Shown here piece after piece: positions 8,073 through 16,066 of a stretch of 33,182 nucleotides of DNA. The first letter of the stretch is position 1. Every line of letters starts with the position of its first letter. The notes under the pieces are model-generated. The model saw nothing but the letters and a program-made list of their open reading frames with translations, had not been told where the DNA came from and searched no databases. Source of the DNA: Clostridia bacterium DTU022. GTDB taxonomy: Bacteria; Bacillota; Dethiobacteria; DTU022. The stretch is taken from contig LFRQ01000116.1 of assembly GCA_001512835.1 (NCBI GenBank), positions 622 to 33,803 on the forward strand. Reading direction: 5' to 3'. Both the position numbers and the translations under genes were made by a program.

Positions 8073-9851
8073 TTGGCCGACCTCCGGGAAGTCCTAGACA
8101 AGCTGTTGGCCCAAGTGCAGAAGCCGGCCCGCTACCTGGGCAACGAATGGAACGCGGTGCACAAGGAGCACGACTCCGTGGCCGTGCGGGCGGTGATCGC
8201 CTTCCCGGATCTCTACGAAGTAGGCATGTCCAACCTGGGCTGGAAAGTGCTGTACGAGGCGGTCAACAGGGAGGAAGACCTGCTCCTGGAGCGGGTTTTT
8301 GCCCCGGCCGGGGACATGGAGGCGCTGATGCGCCGCTGGGGGGTGCCCCTCTTTGCCCTGGAGAGCGCCCGGCCGGTTAAAGAATTCGACGTGCTGGGCT
8401 TCTCCCTCCAGTACGAACTTAGCTACACCAACGTCTTGAATATGCTTGACCTGGCCGGCCTTCCCCTGTACAGCAGCCGGCGGCAAGAGGGTCCCCTGAT
8501 CATCGGCGGGGGGCCTTGTGCTTTTAACCCGGAACCCCTGGCGCCCTTTTTTGACCTCTTTCTCCTGGGGGACGGGGAGGAGGCCTTGCCGGAGCTGCTG
8601 CGGGCCTGGGCCGAGTTGACCCGGGAGCACTCCGGGAACCGCCGGGAAATTCTGGCCGCCTTGAGCCGGAGGGAGGGGGTTTATGTTCCTTCCCTGTACC
8701 GGCCCCTCTACCGCGGGAAGGTTTTTCAGGGGATGGAGCGCCTGGACGAAAGGGCCCCGGAACGGGTGCGGAAAAGGGTCGTCCGGGACCTGGACCGGGC
8801 TCCCTTTCCCTGTGCTCCCATCGTCCCCTATACCGGCATAGTTCACGACCGGGCGGCCCTGGAGCTTTTCCGGGGCTGCGGCCGCGGCTGCCGCTTCTGC
8901 CAGGCGGGGATAGTCTACCGCCCCGTGCGCCGGCGCAGCCCGGAGAGGCTGAAAGAGATGGCCCGGGAGCTGCTGCAGGCCACGGGGTATGAGGAACTCT
9001 CCCTGGTCTCCCTGAGCAGCAGCGACTACCCGGAGATCGATGCCTTGGTCCGGGATCTGGCCGCTGAAAGCCCGGTGGAGAAGCTGCGCATCTCCCTTCC
9101 CTCCCTGCGCCTGGATGCTTTCTCCGGAGCCCTGGCCGACCAGATCCGCCAGGAGCGGCGGGGCAGCCTTACCTTTGCCCCGGAAGCGGGGACGGAGCGG
9201 CTGCGGCGCATAATCCGGAAGGAGATTGATGAGGGCGACCTGTACCGGGCTGTCGGCAGCGCCGTGGAGGCCGGCTGGAAACAGTTCAAGTTCTATTTCA
9301 TGATTGGACTGCCCGGGGAGACGGAAAGGGATGTGGAAGGGATTGCCGACCTGGTCCGGAGGCTGCTGGACCATTTTGCTGGGAAGAAGGAGCGCCTGCG
9401 CATTTCCGTCAGCGTCGCCACCTTCGTGCCCAAGCCCCATACGCCTTTCCAGTGGGAGCCGCAGCTGGAGCTAAGCCGGGTGAAAGAGCGGCAGCGCCTT
9501 TTAAAGGCTGCCTTCAAAGGGCTCCGCTCTGTGGAATTGAGCTACCACGACGCCGAAGCCAGTTTCCTGGAGGCGGTCTTTGCCCGGGGCGACCGGCTCC
9601 TGGCCCCGGTGCTGGAGCGGGCCTGGCGCAGCGGGTGCCGCTTTGACGGGTGGACGGAGCAGTTTTCCCTGGAGCGGTGGCGGGCGGCTTTCCAGGAGGA
9701 GAAAATCCATCCCGAAAGCTATGCCTACCGGCGCTATGCTTACGAGGAGCCCCTGCCCTGGGACCACCTCTCCCCGGGAGTTAAGAAGGAGGCTTTGCTC
9801 CGGGAGCATCGCCGGGCCTGGGAGGAGGCGCAGCGGCATGGCGGAGAGTGA
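8073..9851 (+). CDS. Radical SAM protein, TIGR03960-like family
   Basis: A 592-residue radical S-adenosylmethionine protein. The [4Fe-4S] motif CGRGCRFC places cysteines at 269, 273 and 276. The first 240 residues resemble the cobalamin-binding-type N-terminus of this family (SNLGWKVLY, DLFLLGDGEEALPELL). Downstream are typical barrel elements (LTFAPEAGTERLRRII and KFYFMIGLPGETERD). The reaction is unknown. In related Firmicutes this gene sits between spoIVFB and rng and is paired with, or fused to, a DUF2344 gene, as it is here. The TTG start at 8073 has AAAGGATGA 7 bp upstream. The end overlaps the next gene by 14 bp. Confidence 0.9.
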   Translation: MADLREVLDKLLAQVQKPARYLGNEWNAVHKEHDSVAVRAVIAFPDLYEVGMSNLGWKVLYEAVNREEDLLLERVFAPAGDMEALMRRWGVPLFALESARPVKEFDVLGFSLQYELSYTNVLNMLDLAGLPLYSSRRQEGPLIIGGGPCAFNPEPLAPFFDLFLLGDGEEALPELLRAWAELTREHSGNRREILAALSRREGVYVPSLYRPLYRGKVFQGMERLDERAPERVRKRVVRDLDRAPFPCAPIVPYTGIVHDRAALELFRGCGRGCRFCQAGIVYRPVRRRSPERLKEMARELLQATGYEELSLVSLSSSDYPEIDALVRDLAAESPVEKLRISLPSLRLDAFSGALADQIRQERRGSLTFAPEAGTERLRRIIRKEIDEGDLYRAVGSAVEAGWKQFKFYFMIGLPGETERDVEGIADLVRRLLDHFAGKKERLRISVSVATFVPKPHTPFQWEPQLELSRVKERQRLLKAAFKGLRSVELSYHDAEASFLEAVFARGDRLLAPVLERAWRSGCRFDGWTEQFSLERWRAAFQEEKIHPESYAYRRYAYEEPLPWDHLSPGVKKEALLREHRRAWEEAQRHGGE

Positions 9852-10536
9852 CCCCAGAATAAAGATGCGCTTCCAATTTGTAAAGGGAGACGAATTGAAA
9901 TACATCTCCCACCTGGATACCATGCGCCTGCTCTTGCGGGGGCTGCGCCGGGGAGCTTTCCCCCTGGTTTTCAGCCAGGGCTACCATCCCCACCCGCTGC
10001 TGGGGCTTTCCCCGCCCCTGCCCCTGGGGGTTACCTCGGAGGCGGAGTACGGAGAGATCCTCCTGCGGGAGGCGGTTCCCCCCGGAGAATTCATGCGCCG
10101 GCTAAACGGCTGCCTCCCCGGGGGGCTGCAGCTGGTCCGGGCGGCGGAGGCGGATCTTTCGGAGCCGCCCCTGATGGCCGTTATTAACGCCGCCCTTTAC
10201 CGGGCTTTCCCCGAGGGGGAAGAGGGGAGGGAGGCACTGGAAGAAGGAATCCGCCGCCTGCTGGAGCGAAAGGAGATTCCGGTAATCCGAAAGCGCCAGG
10301 GGAAGAAGCCTTCCCGGGTGGACCTGCGCCCCCATATATTTGCCATCCGGGTTGCCGGGGAAGAGGAGCCTTGCCTGGAACTCCTCCTTAGAACGGGCAG
10401 CTCCGGCGGGGCTTCTCCCGGGGAAATTTTAAGGGAACTGCCGGGGAAAGAGGGTGCCGACGGGCAATTGCCCTGGCGGCTGCACCGGGCCGGCCTTTAT
10501 ATTTATCGCGACGGTTTCTTGCGGGAGCCCATGTAA
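9838..10536 (+). CDS. DUF2344 / TIGR03936-family protein, partner of the upstream radical SAM protein
   Basis: A 232-residue protein starting at the ATG at 9838, which overlaps the radical SAM gene by 14 bp and implies translational coupling. The family opening is clear: FQFVKGDELKYISHLDTMRLLLRGLRR, split here as FQFVKGDELKYISHLD and then a basic helix. It continues with FSQGYHPHPLLGLSPPLPLG, seen in TIGR03936 proteins that are sometimes fused to the radical SAM domain. Its function is not known. The open frame extends upstream to 9580, but that segment lies inside the preceding gene and lacks family similarity. rng follows after 17 bp. Confidence 0.88.
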   Translation: MAESDPRIKMRFQFVKGDELKYISHLDTMRLLLRGLRRGAFPLVFSQGYHPHPLLGLSPPLPLGVTSEAEYGEILLREAVPPGEFMRRLNGCLPGGLQLVRAAEADLSEPPLMAVINAALYRAFPEGEEGREALEEGIRRLLERKEIPVIRKRQGKKPSRVDLRPHIFAIRVAGEEEPCLELLLRTGSSGGASPGEILRELPGKEGADGQLPWRLHRAGLYIYRDGFLREPM

Positions 10537-10553
10537 CGGGAGGAAGGACTGAT

Positions 10554-12269
10554 TTGAAAAAAACCGATAAGAAAATCGTGGTTAACTTTGATCACCGAGA
10601 CACCCGGGTAGCGGTGCTGGAGGACGGCTCCCTGGTAGAGCTTTATGTGGAGCGCCCCCTGCAGCAGCGGGTGGTGGGGAATATCTACAAGGGGATCGTG
10701 GCCAACGTGCTGCCCGGAATGCAGGCTGCTTTTGTGGATATCGGCCTGGAGCGGAATGCCTTTTTGTACGTGGACGATGTTTTCCTGGAGTGGCAGGAAG
10801 ATACGCCGCCCCTGAATCGGAACCCCATCGAGAAGCTGCTGAAGGTGGGCGAGGAGATCATGGTCCAGGTGATCAAGGAGCCTTTTGGAACCAAGGGAGC
10901 CCGCCTTACCGGCCAGGTCACCCTGCCGGGGCGCTACCTGGTCCTGGTCCCGGGGGCCGATTACGTGGGGGTTTCCCGACGGATCGAGAGCCAGACGGAG
11001 AGGGACCGCCTGCGCCGGGAGGCGATGAGCATCTGCCCCGAAGGCCACGGCCTCATCGTCCGGACCGTGGCTGAGGGTGTGGAGACGGAGGTGTTGAAGC
11101 AGGACCTGCAGTTCCTGCTGCAGCTCTGGAACCGGGTTCAGACCCGCTACCAGCAGAAAAGCGCCCCGGCGGTAATCTACCAGGACCTGGCCTTGACTTG
11201 CCGCATTGTCCGGGATCTTTTCGTGGAAGATTTCAGCAGCTTTCTCATCGACAACCGCAGCGAGTACGAGAAGGTTCTGGAGATGCTGGACTACGTCTCC
11301 CCCTCCCTGAAAAGCAAGGTTCACCTCTACCAGGAAGAGGAGCCCATATTTGAGAAATACGGCATTGAGAAAGAGATCCAGAAAGCCCTGGAGCGGCAGG
11401 TCTGGTTAAAAAGCGGGGGCTACTTGGTTATCGATGAGACCGAAGCTTTAACGGTCATCGACGTAAATACCGGGCGCTATATCGGCCGGCGCAACCTGGC
11501 CGATACCATCCTAAAAACCAACCTGGAGGCGGCCCGGGAGATCGCCCGGCAGATCCGCCTGCGGGATATCGGCGGGATGATCATTATCGATTTTATCGAC
11601 ATGAGCATTCAAGAGCACCGGCAGAAGGTGCTGGACACCTTGAACGAAGCCGTCAAAGCCGACCGGACCAAGACCTACGTTCTGGGACTGACCAGCCTGG
11701 GCCTGGTGGAGATGACCCGGAAGAAAGTGCGCCAGGACCTGGCGGCCTTTTTGCAGCAGCCCTGTCCCTACTGCGGCGGGGTGGGCCGGGTGCTGACTCC
11801 CACGGTGGCCGGCAGCCGGATTGAAAAGGAGTTGAAGCGGATCCTGCCCCAGCTGAGCTCCGAGGCCGTCCTGGTGGAGATGCACCACGAAGTGGCGGCG
11901 CTGATTATCGGTGCCGGCGGGGGGCATCTGAAAAGGCTGGAAGAGGAAGTGGGGAAGTATATCTTTATCCGGGGTTCCGATGATATCCACCTGGAGAAAT
12001 ACCGGATCGTTTTCCAGGGGAGCAGGGAGGAGGTCCGCAGCAAGGCCCTTCCCGTCTCCACGGGAGACCGGCTGACGGTGACCATCGAAGAGCCCCACGC
12101 CCTCAATGCCCAGCACGGAATCGCCCGCCTGCAGGGATTTGTGGTCAACGTGGAAGGGGCGGGGGAGCAGGTCGGCCGGGAGATGGAAGTGGAGATCGTG
12201 GAAGTAAGCCGGACCAGCGCCCGGGCGGTGGTGGTCTCTTCCGGCGATTCCCCTTCCCGGGGGAAATAG
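10554..12269 (+). CDS. rng: Ribonuclease E/G family endoribonuclease with C-terminal TRAM-like domain
   Basis: A 571-residue endoribonuclease cutting single-stranded A/U-rich RNA, involved in rRNA and mRNA processing. It has an S1 domain (about residues 38-125) and a catalytic DNase I-like domain with D303 (VIDVNTG) and D346 (IIIDFIDM), which fall at the same numbers as the metal-binding Asp residues in E. coli RNase E. The zinc-link CPYC (404-407) is also present. A small domain follows (about 425-495), containing a KH-like IIGAGGGHLKRLEEE stretch. Residues about 503-560 look like a TRAM RNA-binding domain, absent from the E. coli enzymes. The TTG start has GGGAGGAAGG upstream. It is the last gene before the rplU promoter. 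Confidence 0.93.
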   Translation: MKKTDKKIVVNFDHRDTRVAVLEDGSLVELYVERPLQQRVVGNIYKGIVANVLPGMQAAFVDIGLERNAFLYVDDVFLEWQEDTPPLNRNPIEKLLKVGEEIMVQVIKEPFGTKGARLTGQVTLPGRYLVLVPGADYVGVSRRIESQTERDRLRREAMSICPEGHGLIVRTVAEGVETEVLKQDLQFLLQLWNRVQTRYQQKSAPAVIYQDLALTCRIVRDLFVEDFSSFLIDNRSEYEKVLEMLDYVSPSLKSKVHLYQEEEPIFEKYGIEKEIQKALERQVWLKSGGYLVIDETEALTVIDVNTGRYIGRRNLADTILKTNLEAAREIARQIRLRDIGGMIIIDFIDMSIQEHRQKVLDTLNEAVKADRTKTYVLGLTSLGLVEMTRKKVRQDLAAFLQQPCPYCGGVGRVLTPTVAGSRIEKELKRILPQLSSEAVLVEMHHEVAALIIGAGGGHLKRLEEEVGKYIFIRGSDDIHLEKYRIVFQGSREEVRSKALPVSTGDRLTVTIEEPHALNAQHGIARLQGFVVNVEGAGEQVGREMEVEIVEVSRTSARAVVVSSGDSPSRGK

Positions 12270-12292
12270 CCCGGGCTCCCGCTTGTCTGAGA

Positions 12293-12444
12293 GTGACCCA
12301 GGGGGACTGGCCCAGGGGGCGGTAGCTTTGGGTCATCCTGGTGAACCAGGGGGACCCGGGGGGCGGTGCCTTTGGCTCACTCTTGAACTACCGGCAGTGA
12401 ACCAAGAAGACGGCGCTTTTGGCTTAGTCTTGAGCCACCGGTAG
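12293..12444 (+). repeat. Three degenerate tandem units, each capable of a hairpin
   Basis: Three consecutive units of about 48-56 bp start at 12293, 12341 and 12397, each opening with GTGAMCCA. Each closes with a partly complementary arm: TGGGTCA at 12329-12335 (7-bp perfect stem with 12294-12300), TGGCTCAC at 12373-12380, and TGGCTTAG at 12420-12427. The last two are imperfect. Units 2 and 3 also share TCTTGARCYACCGGYAG at their ends. They fill most of the gap between rng and the rplU promoter. No coding potential is seen. Their role is unknown; they could be decayed intergenic repeats or act at the rng mRNA 3' end. Confidence 0.65.
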
Positions 12445-12513
12445 AAGTTGTGGCCCCGTTTGGTTGACTGTTTGAATGAGCCCGGGGGTACGTCCCCTTT
12501 CTACACGGCTTGT

Positions 12514-12542
12514 TTGACAGCAGCCCGGGGGTATGTTAAAAT
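12514..12542 (+). promoter_or_regulatory. Sigma-A-type promoter for rplU-prp-rpmA
   Basis: TTGACA at 12514-12519, a 17-bp spacer and TAAAAT at 12537-12542, so a near-consensus housekeeping promoter. Transcription should begin near 12549, giving an rplU leader of about 90 nt. The segment TGTTTGA...AGCCCGGGGGTAYGT occurs twice, at 12469-12493 and 12511-12536. Only the second copy has a proper -35 and -10. Confidence 0.85.
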
Positions 12543-12548
12543 TTGCTT

Positions 12549-12639
12549 TAGATCGTACCGCTCGAAGAAGGCCCGAAAGACCCCGCCGGGCGGGGCGCCT
12601 TGCTTCGGCGAGTCCTGAAATGGGGGTAAAAGCAGCAGT
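12549..12639 (+). promoter_or_regulatory. Probable structured rplU 5' leader (L21-leader-like)
   Basis: The roughly 90-nt transcribed leader between the promoter and rplU can form a GC hairpin CCCCGC/GCGGGG (around 12581-12595), followed by CGCC/GGCG around CTTGCTTC. Firmicutes rplU operons often carry an L21 leader RNA bound by L21 for feedback, and position and size fit. I assign the family from context, not from an alignment. Confidence 0.45.
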
Positions 12640-12960
12640 ATGTATGCCATTATCGAGACAGGCGGCAAGCAGTACCGCGTGGAAGAAGGCTCGGTTATAA
12701 AGGTGGAAAAGCTGCCCGTAGCCAAGGGGGAGGAGATAGTTTTCGACCGGGTCCTCCTCTTTAGCGACGGTGGCGAGCTGGAGGTAGGACGACCGTACCT
12801 GGAGGGGGTCTTGGTCAAGGGAAAGGCCGTCGCCCAGGGTCGAGATCGCAAGATTATTGTGTTTAAATATAAACCAAAAAAAAACTACCGGCGCAAGCAG
12901 GGACACCGGCAGCCTTTTACCCGGGTTCTCATTGAAAAAATCGAGAAGTCCGGTGCTTAA
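12640..12960 (+). CDS. rplU: 50S ribosomal protein L21
   Basis: A 106-residue large-subunit protein that binds 23S rRNA. The family start [18 protein letters not shown] is complete, as is the basic C-terminal [19 protein letters not shown] segment. First gene of the conserved rplU-prp-rpmA trio, with prp following immediately (stop at 12960, next ATG at 12961). Confidence 0.98.
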   Translation: MYAIIETGGKQYRVEEGSVIKVEKLPVAKGEEIVFDRVLLFSDGGELEVGRPYLEGVLVKGKAVAQGRDRKIIVFKYKPKKNYRRKQGHRQPFTRVLIEKIEKSGA

Positions 12961-13314
12961 ATGATCCGGGTTACCGTATGGCGAAAGGCCGCCGGCCCCA
13001 TTAGCGGATTCCAGGTGGAGGGGCATGCCGGCTATGCCCCCGCGGGAGAGGACATTGTCTGTGCCGCCGTATCCGCCTTGACCCAGGCCGCCCTGCTTGG
13101 GCTGGAGCGGCTGCTGGGGATCCGGCCGGCCCAGTTCCATTGCCGCCGGGGCAATCTGAAGTGCCTCTTCCAGCCGGCTCCGGAACGGGAAGGGCAGCTT
13201 ATCCTGGAGACCATGGTCCAGGGCTTGAAAGAGACGGCCGAAAGCTATGGGACTTATCTTTCCTTAAAAGAGATTACCGAAGCAGAGCTTGCTGAGGATA
13301 GCGAGGAGGTGTAA
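12961..13314 (+). CDS. prp: Ribosomal-processing cysteine protease Prp
   Basis: A 117-residue protease that removes the N-terminal extension of L27 in Firmicutes. The catalytic dyad is visible: His22 in GHAGYAPAGEDIVC and Cys34 in the same motif. Its substrate gene, rpmA, is next door and encodes the expected cleavable N-terminus. Starts directly after the rplU stop, with 3 bp between its stop and rpmA. Confidence 0.95.
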   Translation: MIRVTVWRKAAGPISGFQVEGHAGYAPAGEDIVCAAVSALTQAALLGLERLLGIRPAQFHCRRGNLKCLFQPAPEREGQLILETMVQGLKETAESYGTYLSLKEITEAELAEDSEEV

Positions 13315-13317
13315 AGA

Positions 13318-13620
13318 ATGCTGTTTAAAGGTATAGATCTTCAACTTTTTGCTCATAAGAAAGGGGTCGGCAGTTCCCGCAACGGCCGGGACAGCAAATC
13401 CAAGCGCCTGGGCGTGAAGCGCTACGGGGGCCAGCTGGTGACGGCGGGAAGCATTCTTGTTCGCCAGCGGGGAACCCGCATTCATCCCGGAATCAACGTG
13501 GGCCGGGGAGGCGACGATACCCTCTTTGCCAAGGTTGACGGCCGGGTTGTCTTCGAGTTTAACGGCCGGGCCAAGAAGCAGGTCAGCGTCTATCCATTGG
13601 AAGCGGAGGCCGCCAACTAG
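13318..13620 (+). CDS. rpmA: 50S ribosomal protein L27 with Prp-cleavable N-terminus
   Basis: A 100-residue L27. Residues 1-11 ([11 protein letters not shown]) precede [14 protein letters not shown]. In Firmicutes Prp cuts between Phe and Ala in this motif to expose the mature end, which reaches the peptidyl-transferase centre. Cleavage here would be after Phe11. The ATG has GAGGAGGTG close upstream. The stop codon TAG overlaps the 5' arm of the following terminator. Confidence 0.98.
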   Translation: MLFKGIDLQLFAHKKGVGSSRNGRDSKSKRLGVKRYGGQLVTAGSILVRQRGTRIHPGINVGRGGDDTLFAKVDGRVVFEFNGRAKKQVSVYPLEAEAAN

Positions 13621-13645
13621 TCCGGGTTGTCCCGGACTTTTTCTT
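13619..13645 (+). terminator. Rho-independent terminator after rpmA
   Basis: An 8-bp perfect stem, AGTCCGGG (13619-13626) and CCCGGACT (13631-13638), with loop TTGT, followed by a T-rich tail. The 5' arm begins inside the rpmA stop codon. It lies only 20 bp before the obgE start, so obgE depends on read-through or an unseen promoter. Confidence 0.88.
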
Positions 13646-13664
13646 ATACCGGGTGGTTTATGAC

Positions 13665-14951
13665 ATGTTTGTGGATGAAATCTCCCTCTCCGTCAAGGGC
13701 GGAAGGGGCGGCAACGGGGCTCTCTCCTTCCGCCGGGAAAAGTACGTCCCCCTGGGCGGGCCCGACGGCGGGGACGGCGGGGACGGGGGCTCCGTCTACC
13801 TCCAGGCGGACCCGTCGGTCCACAGCTTCCTGGATCTTCGCTACCAGAAGCACCTGCGGGCGGAGGACGGCGAGCACGGCCGGGGCAAGAAGCAGAATGG
13901 AAGGCGGGGCGCCGACCTGGTGGTAAAAGTGCCCGTGGGAACCATGGTCCGCACCGAGGAGGGGCGCCTGCTGGCCGACCTGGCCTCTCCCGGGCAGAGG
14001 GCCCTGGTGGCCCGGGGCGGTGCCGGGGGGCGCGGCAATTTCCGCTTTGCCAGTTCCCGGCGCCGGGCGCCGCGCTTGTTCGAGAAGGGCGAGCCGGGAG
14101 AAGAGCGCATCATCCACCTGGAGTTGAAGCTGGTGGCCCAGGTGGGCCTGGTGGGCTTCCCCAATGCCGGAAAGTCGACCCTCTTGTCCCGGATTTCCGC
14201 CGCCCGGCCGCGGGTGGCCGATTATCCCTTTACCACCCTGCAGCCCAACCTGGGGGTGGTGGAAGGGGGCGAGAGAGGCAGCTTTGTGGTTGCCGACCTG
14301 CCCGGCCTGATCCAGGGCGCCCACCGGGGCGCCGGCCTGGGGCACCGTTTTCTCCGGCACGTGGAGCGCAACCTGCTCTTGCTGCTGGTGATCGATCTCT
14401 CCCCGGAGGCGAACCCGCCCCCGGTGGAGGCCTACCGCCAGCTGAAGCAGGAACTGGTGCTGTATAGCCAACGCCTGGCCGGCTATCCCAGGATTGTCGC
14501 CGGAAACAAGCTGGACCTGACCGGGGCGGGGGAGAACTTGGAGCTCCTGAAAAAAGCGGTCGAGGAAGACGACCCCGGGACCGGGGTCTGGGGCATCTCC
14601 GCCGCTACGGGGGCCGGGGTGGACGAGCTGGTCCGGCACCTGGCGGAGACGGTGGACAGGCTCTCCAGGGAGCCGCGGGAGCCCCTGGAGGAGCCGGAGG
14701 TGGTGCCGGAACAGCCTTACGAGGCCTTTACGGTGGAGAAAAGAGGGGATATTTTTATAGTGCGGGGAGCCAAGGTGGAAAAGCTTACCGCGCAAACGGA
14801 CTTTGAAAACGAGGAGGCCTTCCACCGCTTTCAAATGTATTGCCGGCGCAGCGGAATTGAGGAGGAGCTAATACGGCAGGGGGCCCGGGAGGGGGATACG
14901 GTGGCCATCGGAGATAAGGAGTTTCACTTCTACCCCCATTCCGGCCAGTGA
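13665..14951 (+). CDS. obgE: GTPase ObgE/CgtA
   Basis: Essential ribosome-associated GTPase acting in 50S maturation and stress control. Starting at the ATG at 13665 gives 428 aa with the usual opening [18 protein letters not shown]; the GTG at 13653 would add four non-family residues. It has a glycine-rich Obg domain (about 1-158), a G domain with GFPNAGKST (around residue 165), DLPGL, NKLD and a SAATG-type G5, and a C-terminal OCT domain (about 345-428). GGGTGG at 13651-13656 is the likely ribosome site. It sits just behind a terminator, so it is probably expressed by partial read-through. Confidence 0.97.
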   Translation: MFVDEISLSVKGGRGGNGALSFRREKYVPLGGPDGGDGGDGGSVYLQADPSVHSFLDLRYQKHLRAEDGEHGRGKKQNGRRGADLVVKVPVGTMVRTEEGRLLADLASPGQRALVARGGAGGRGNFRFASSRRRAPRLFEKGEPGEERIIHLELKLVAQVGLVGFPNAGKSTLLSRISAARPRVADYPFTTLQPNLGVVEGGERGSFVVADLPGLIQGAHRGAGLGHRFLRHVERNLLLLLVIDLSPEANPPPVEAYRQLKQELVLYSQRLAGYPRIVAGNKLDLTGAGENLELLKKAVEEDDPGTGVWGISAATGAGVDELVRHLAETVDRLSREPREPLEEPEVVPEQPYEAFTVEKRGDIFIVRGAKVEKLTAQTDFENEEAFHRFQMYCRRSGIEEELIRQGAREGDTVAIGDKEFHFYPHSGQ

Positions 14952-15031
14952 GAAGGAGATGCTTCCCTTGGGGCCGGGAGAGAAGGGCAGAAATAAAAAG
15001 TTTACCCCAATCCCGGCCAGGAGAAAGAGAC

Positions 15032-15694
15032 TTGTCCCACAGAACCATGAAAGACGTGAAAAACATAGGCCTAATGGGCGGCACCTTTGATCCCATTCAC
15101 ATGGGGCACCTGGTTACCGCCGAAGAGGCGCGGCAGCAGTTTGCCCTGGATCGGGTTGTCTTTGTCCCGGCAGGCTATCCGCCCCACAAGGAGAAGGGCG
15201 CGGTAACGGATCCCGAGCACCGCTACCTGATGACCACGCTGGCGGTGATGTCCAATCCCTTTTTTACCGTGAGCCGGGTGGAGATCGAGAGGAAAGAAGC
15301 CTCCTACACCATCAACACGGTACGCTACTTTGCAGAAAGGCTGCCGGGGAGGCGCCTTTTCTTTATTACCGGGGCCGATGCCATCCTGGAGATCCTGACC
15401 TGGAAAGACTACCGGGAGCTGCTGGAGCTCTGCACTTTTATTGCCGTGACCAGGCCCGGCTACCCCCTGGACCAGGTTTGCGACACGGTGGCCCCGAAGA
15501 TCCCCGGCCTGCTGGAAAAGGTGCATTTCCTGGAGATCCCTGCCCTGGCCATATCTTCCACCTACATCCGGGAGAGAGTATCCAGGGGATTGACCATCAA
15601 GTACCTAACACCGGAGCCCGTGGAGCAATATATACATAAACACGGGCTTTACTTGCCGGGAAAAAAGGATTGCTCCGTGGAAAAAAGGTTATAA
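15032..15694 (+). CDS. nadD: Nicotinate-nucleotide adenylyltransferase
   Basis: Transfers AMP from ATP to nicotinate mononucleotide in NAD synthesis. The nucleotidyltransferase signature GGTFDPIHMGH is at about residues 16-26, with the second motif ISSTYIRERV near the C-terminus. I chose the TTG at 15032 (220 aa) because AGGAG lies 8 bp upstream. The ATG at 15047 and a longer frame from 14948, overlapping the obgE stop, are alternatives. Its stop codon overlaps a TATAAT that may serve the next gene. Confidence 0.93.
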   Translation: MSHRTMKDVKNIGLMGGTFDPIHMGHLVTAEEARQQFALDRVVFVPAGYPPHKEKGAVTDPEHRYLMTTLAVMSNPFFTVSRVEIERKEASYTINTVRYFAERLPGRRLFFITGADAILEILTWKDYRELLELCTFIAVTRPGYPLDQVCDTVAPKIPGLLEKVHFLEIPALAISSTYIRERVSRGLTIKYLTPEPVEQYIHKHGLYLPGKKDCSVEKRL

Positions 15695-15695
15695 T
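15670..15695 (+). promoter_or_regulatory. Possible promoter for the RRM protein gene
   Basis: A perfect TATAAT at 15690-15695 overlaps the nadD stop. The best -35 candidate, TTGCTC at 15670-15675, leaves a spacer of only 14 bp, so the assignment is weak. Confidence 0.3.
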
Positions 15696-15714
15696 ACTGA
15701 AGGAGGTGCGGTTA

Positions 15715-15972
15715 ATGGTAAAAACGTTGTATGTGGGCAATATCCCCTGGAGCGTCAGCGAGGATGAAATGATGCGGTTCTTTAGTGAACACGGCCAGGT
15801 GATCAGCTGCCGGATTATAACCGAGCGGGGTACAGGCCGGTCCCGGGGCTATGGCTTCATTGAAGTGAACGACGATGAAGCCCAGCAGATCATGGAGAAA
15901 ACCAACGGCATGGAGATGGAGGGCCGCCGCCTGGTGGTCAGCGAAGCCAAGCCCAGGGAGCAGCAGCCGTAA
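15715..15972 (+). CDS. Small RNA-binding protein with a single RRM domain
   Basis: An 85-residue protein that is almost entirely one RNA recognition motif. RNP2 is LYVGNIPW (about residues 4-11) and RNP1 is RGYGFIEV (about 42-49), carrying the aromatic residues that stack on RNA. Such stand-alone RRM proteins are common in cyanobacteria and scattered in other bacteria; targets here are unknown. The ATG at 15715 is chosen over the longer frame from 15670 because AAGGAGGTG lies just upstream and the domain starts right after it. Confidence 0.92.
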   Translation: MVKTLYVGNIPWSVSEDEMMRFFSEHGQVISCRIITERGTGRSRGYGFIEVNDDEAQQIMEKTNGMEMEGRRLVVSEAKPREQQP

Positions 15973-16066
15973 AAACAGCGAGGCGGCAAGGGGCTGCCTG
16001 TGGGCCAAGTTATCGAAAAGTAGGGAATTTTCTTTTGCCTAAGAGCAGGGAAGATACGGAGGGGGC

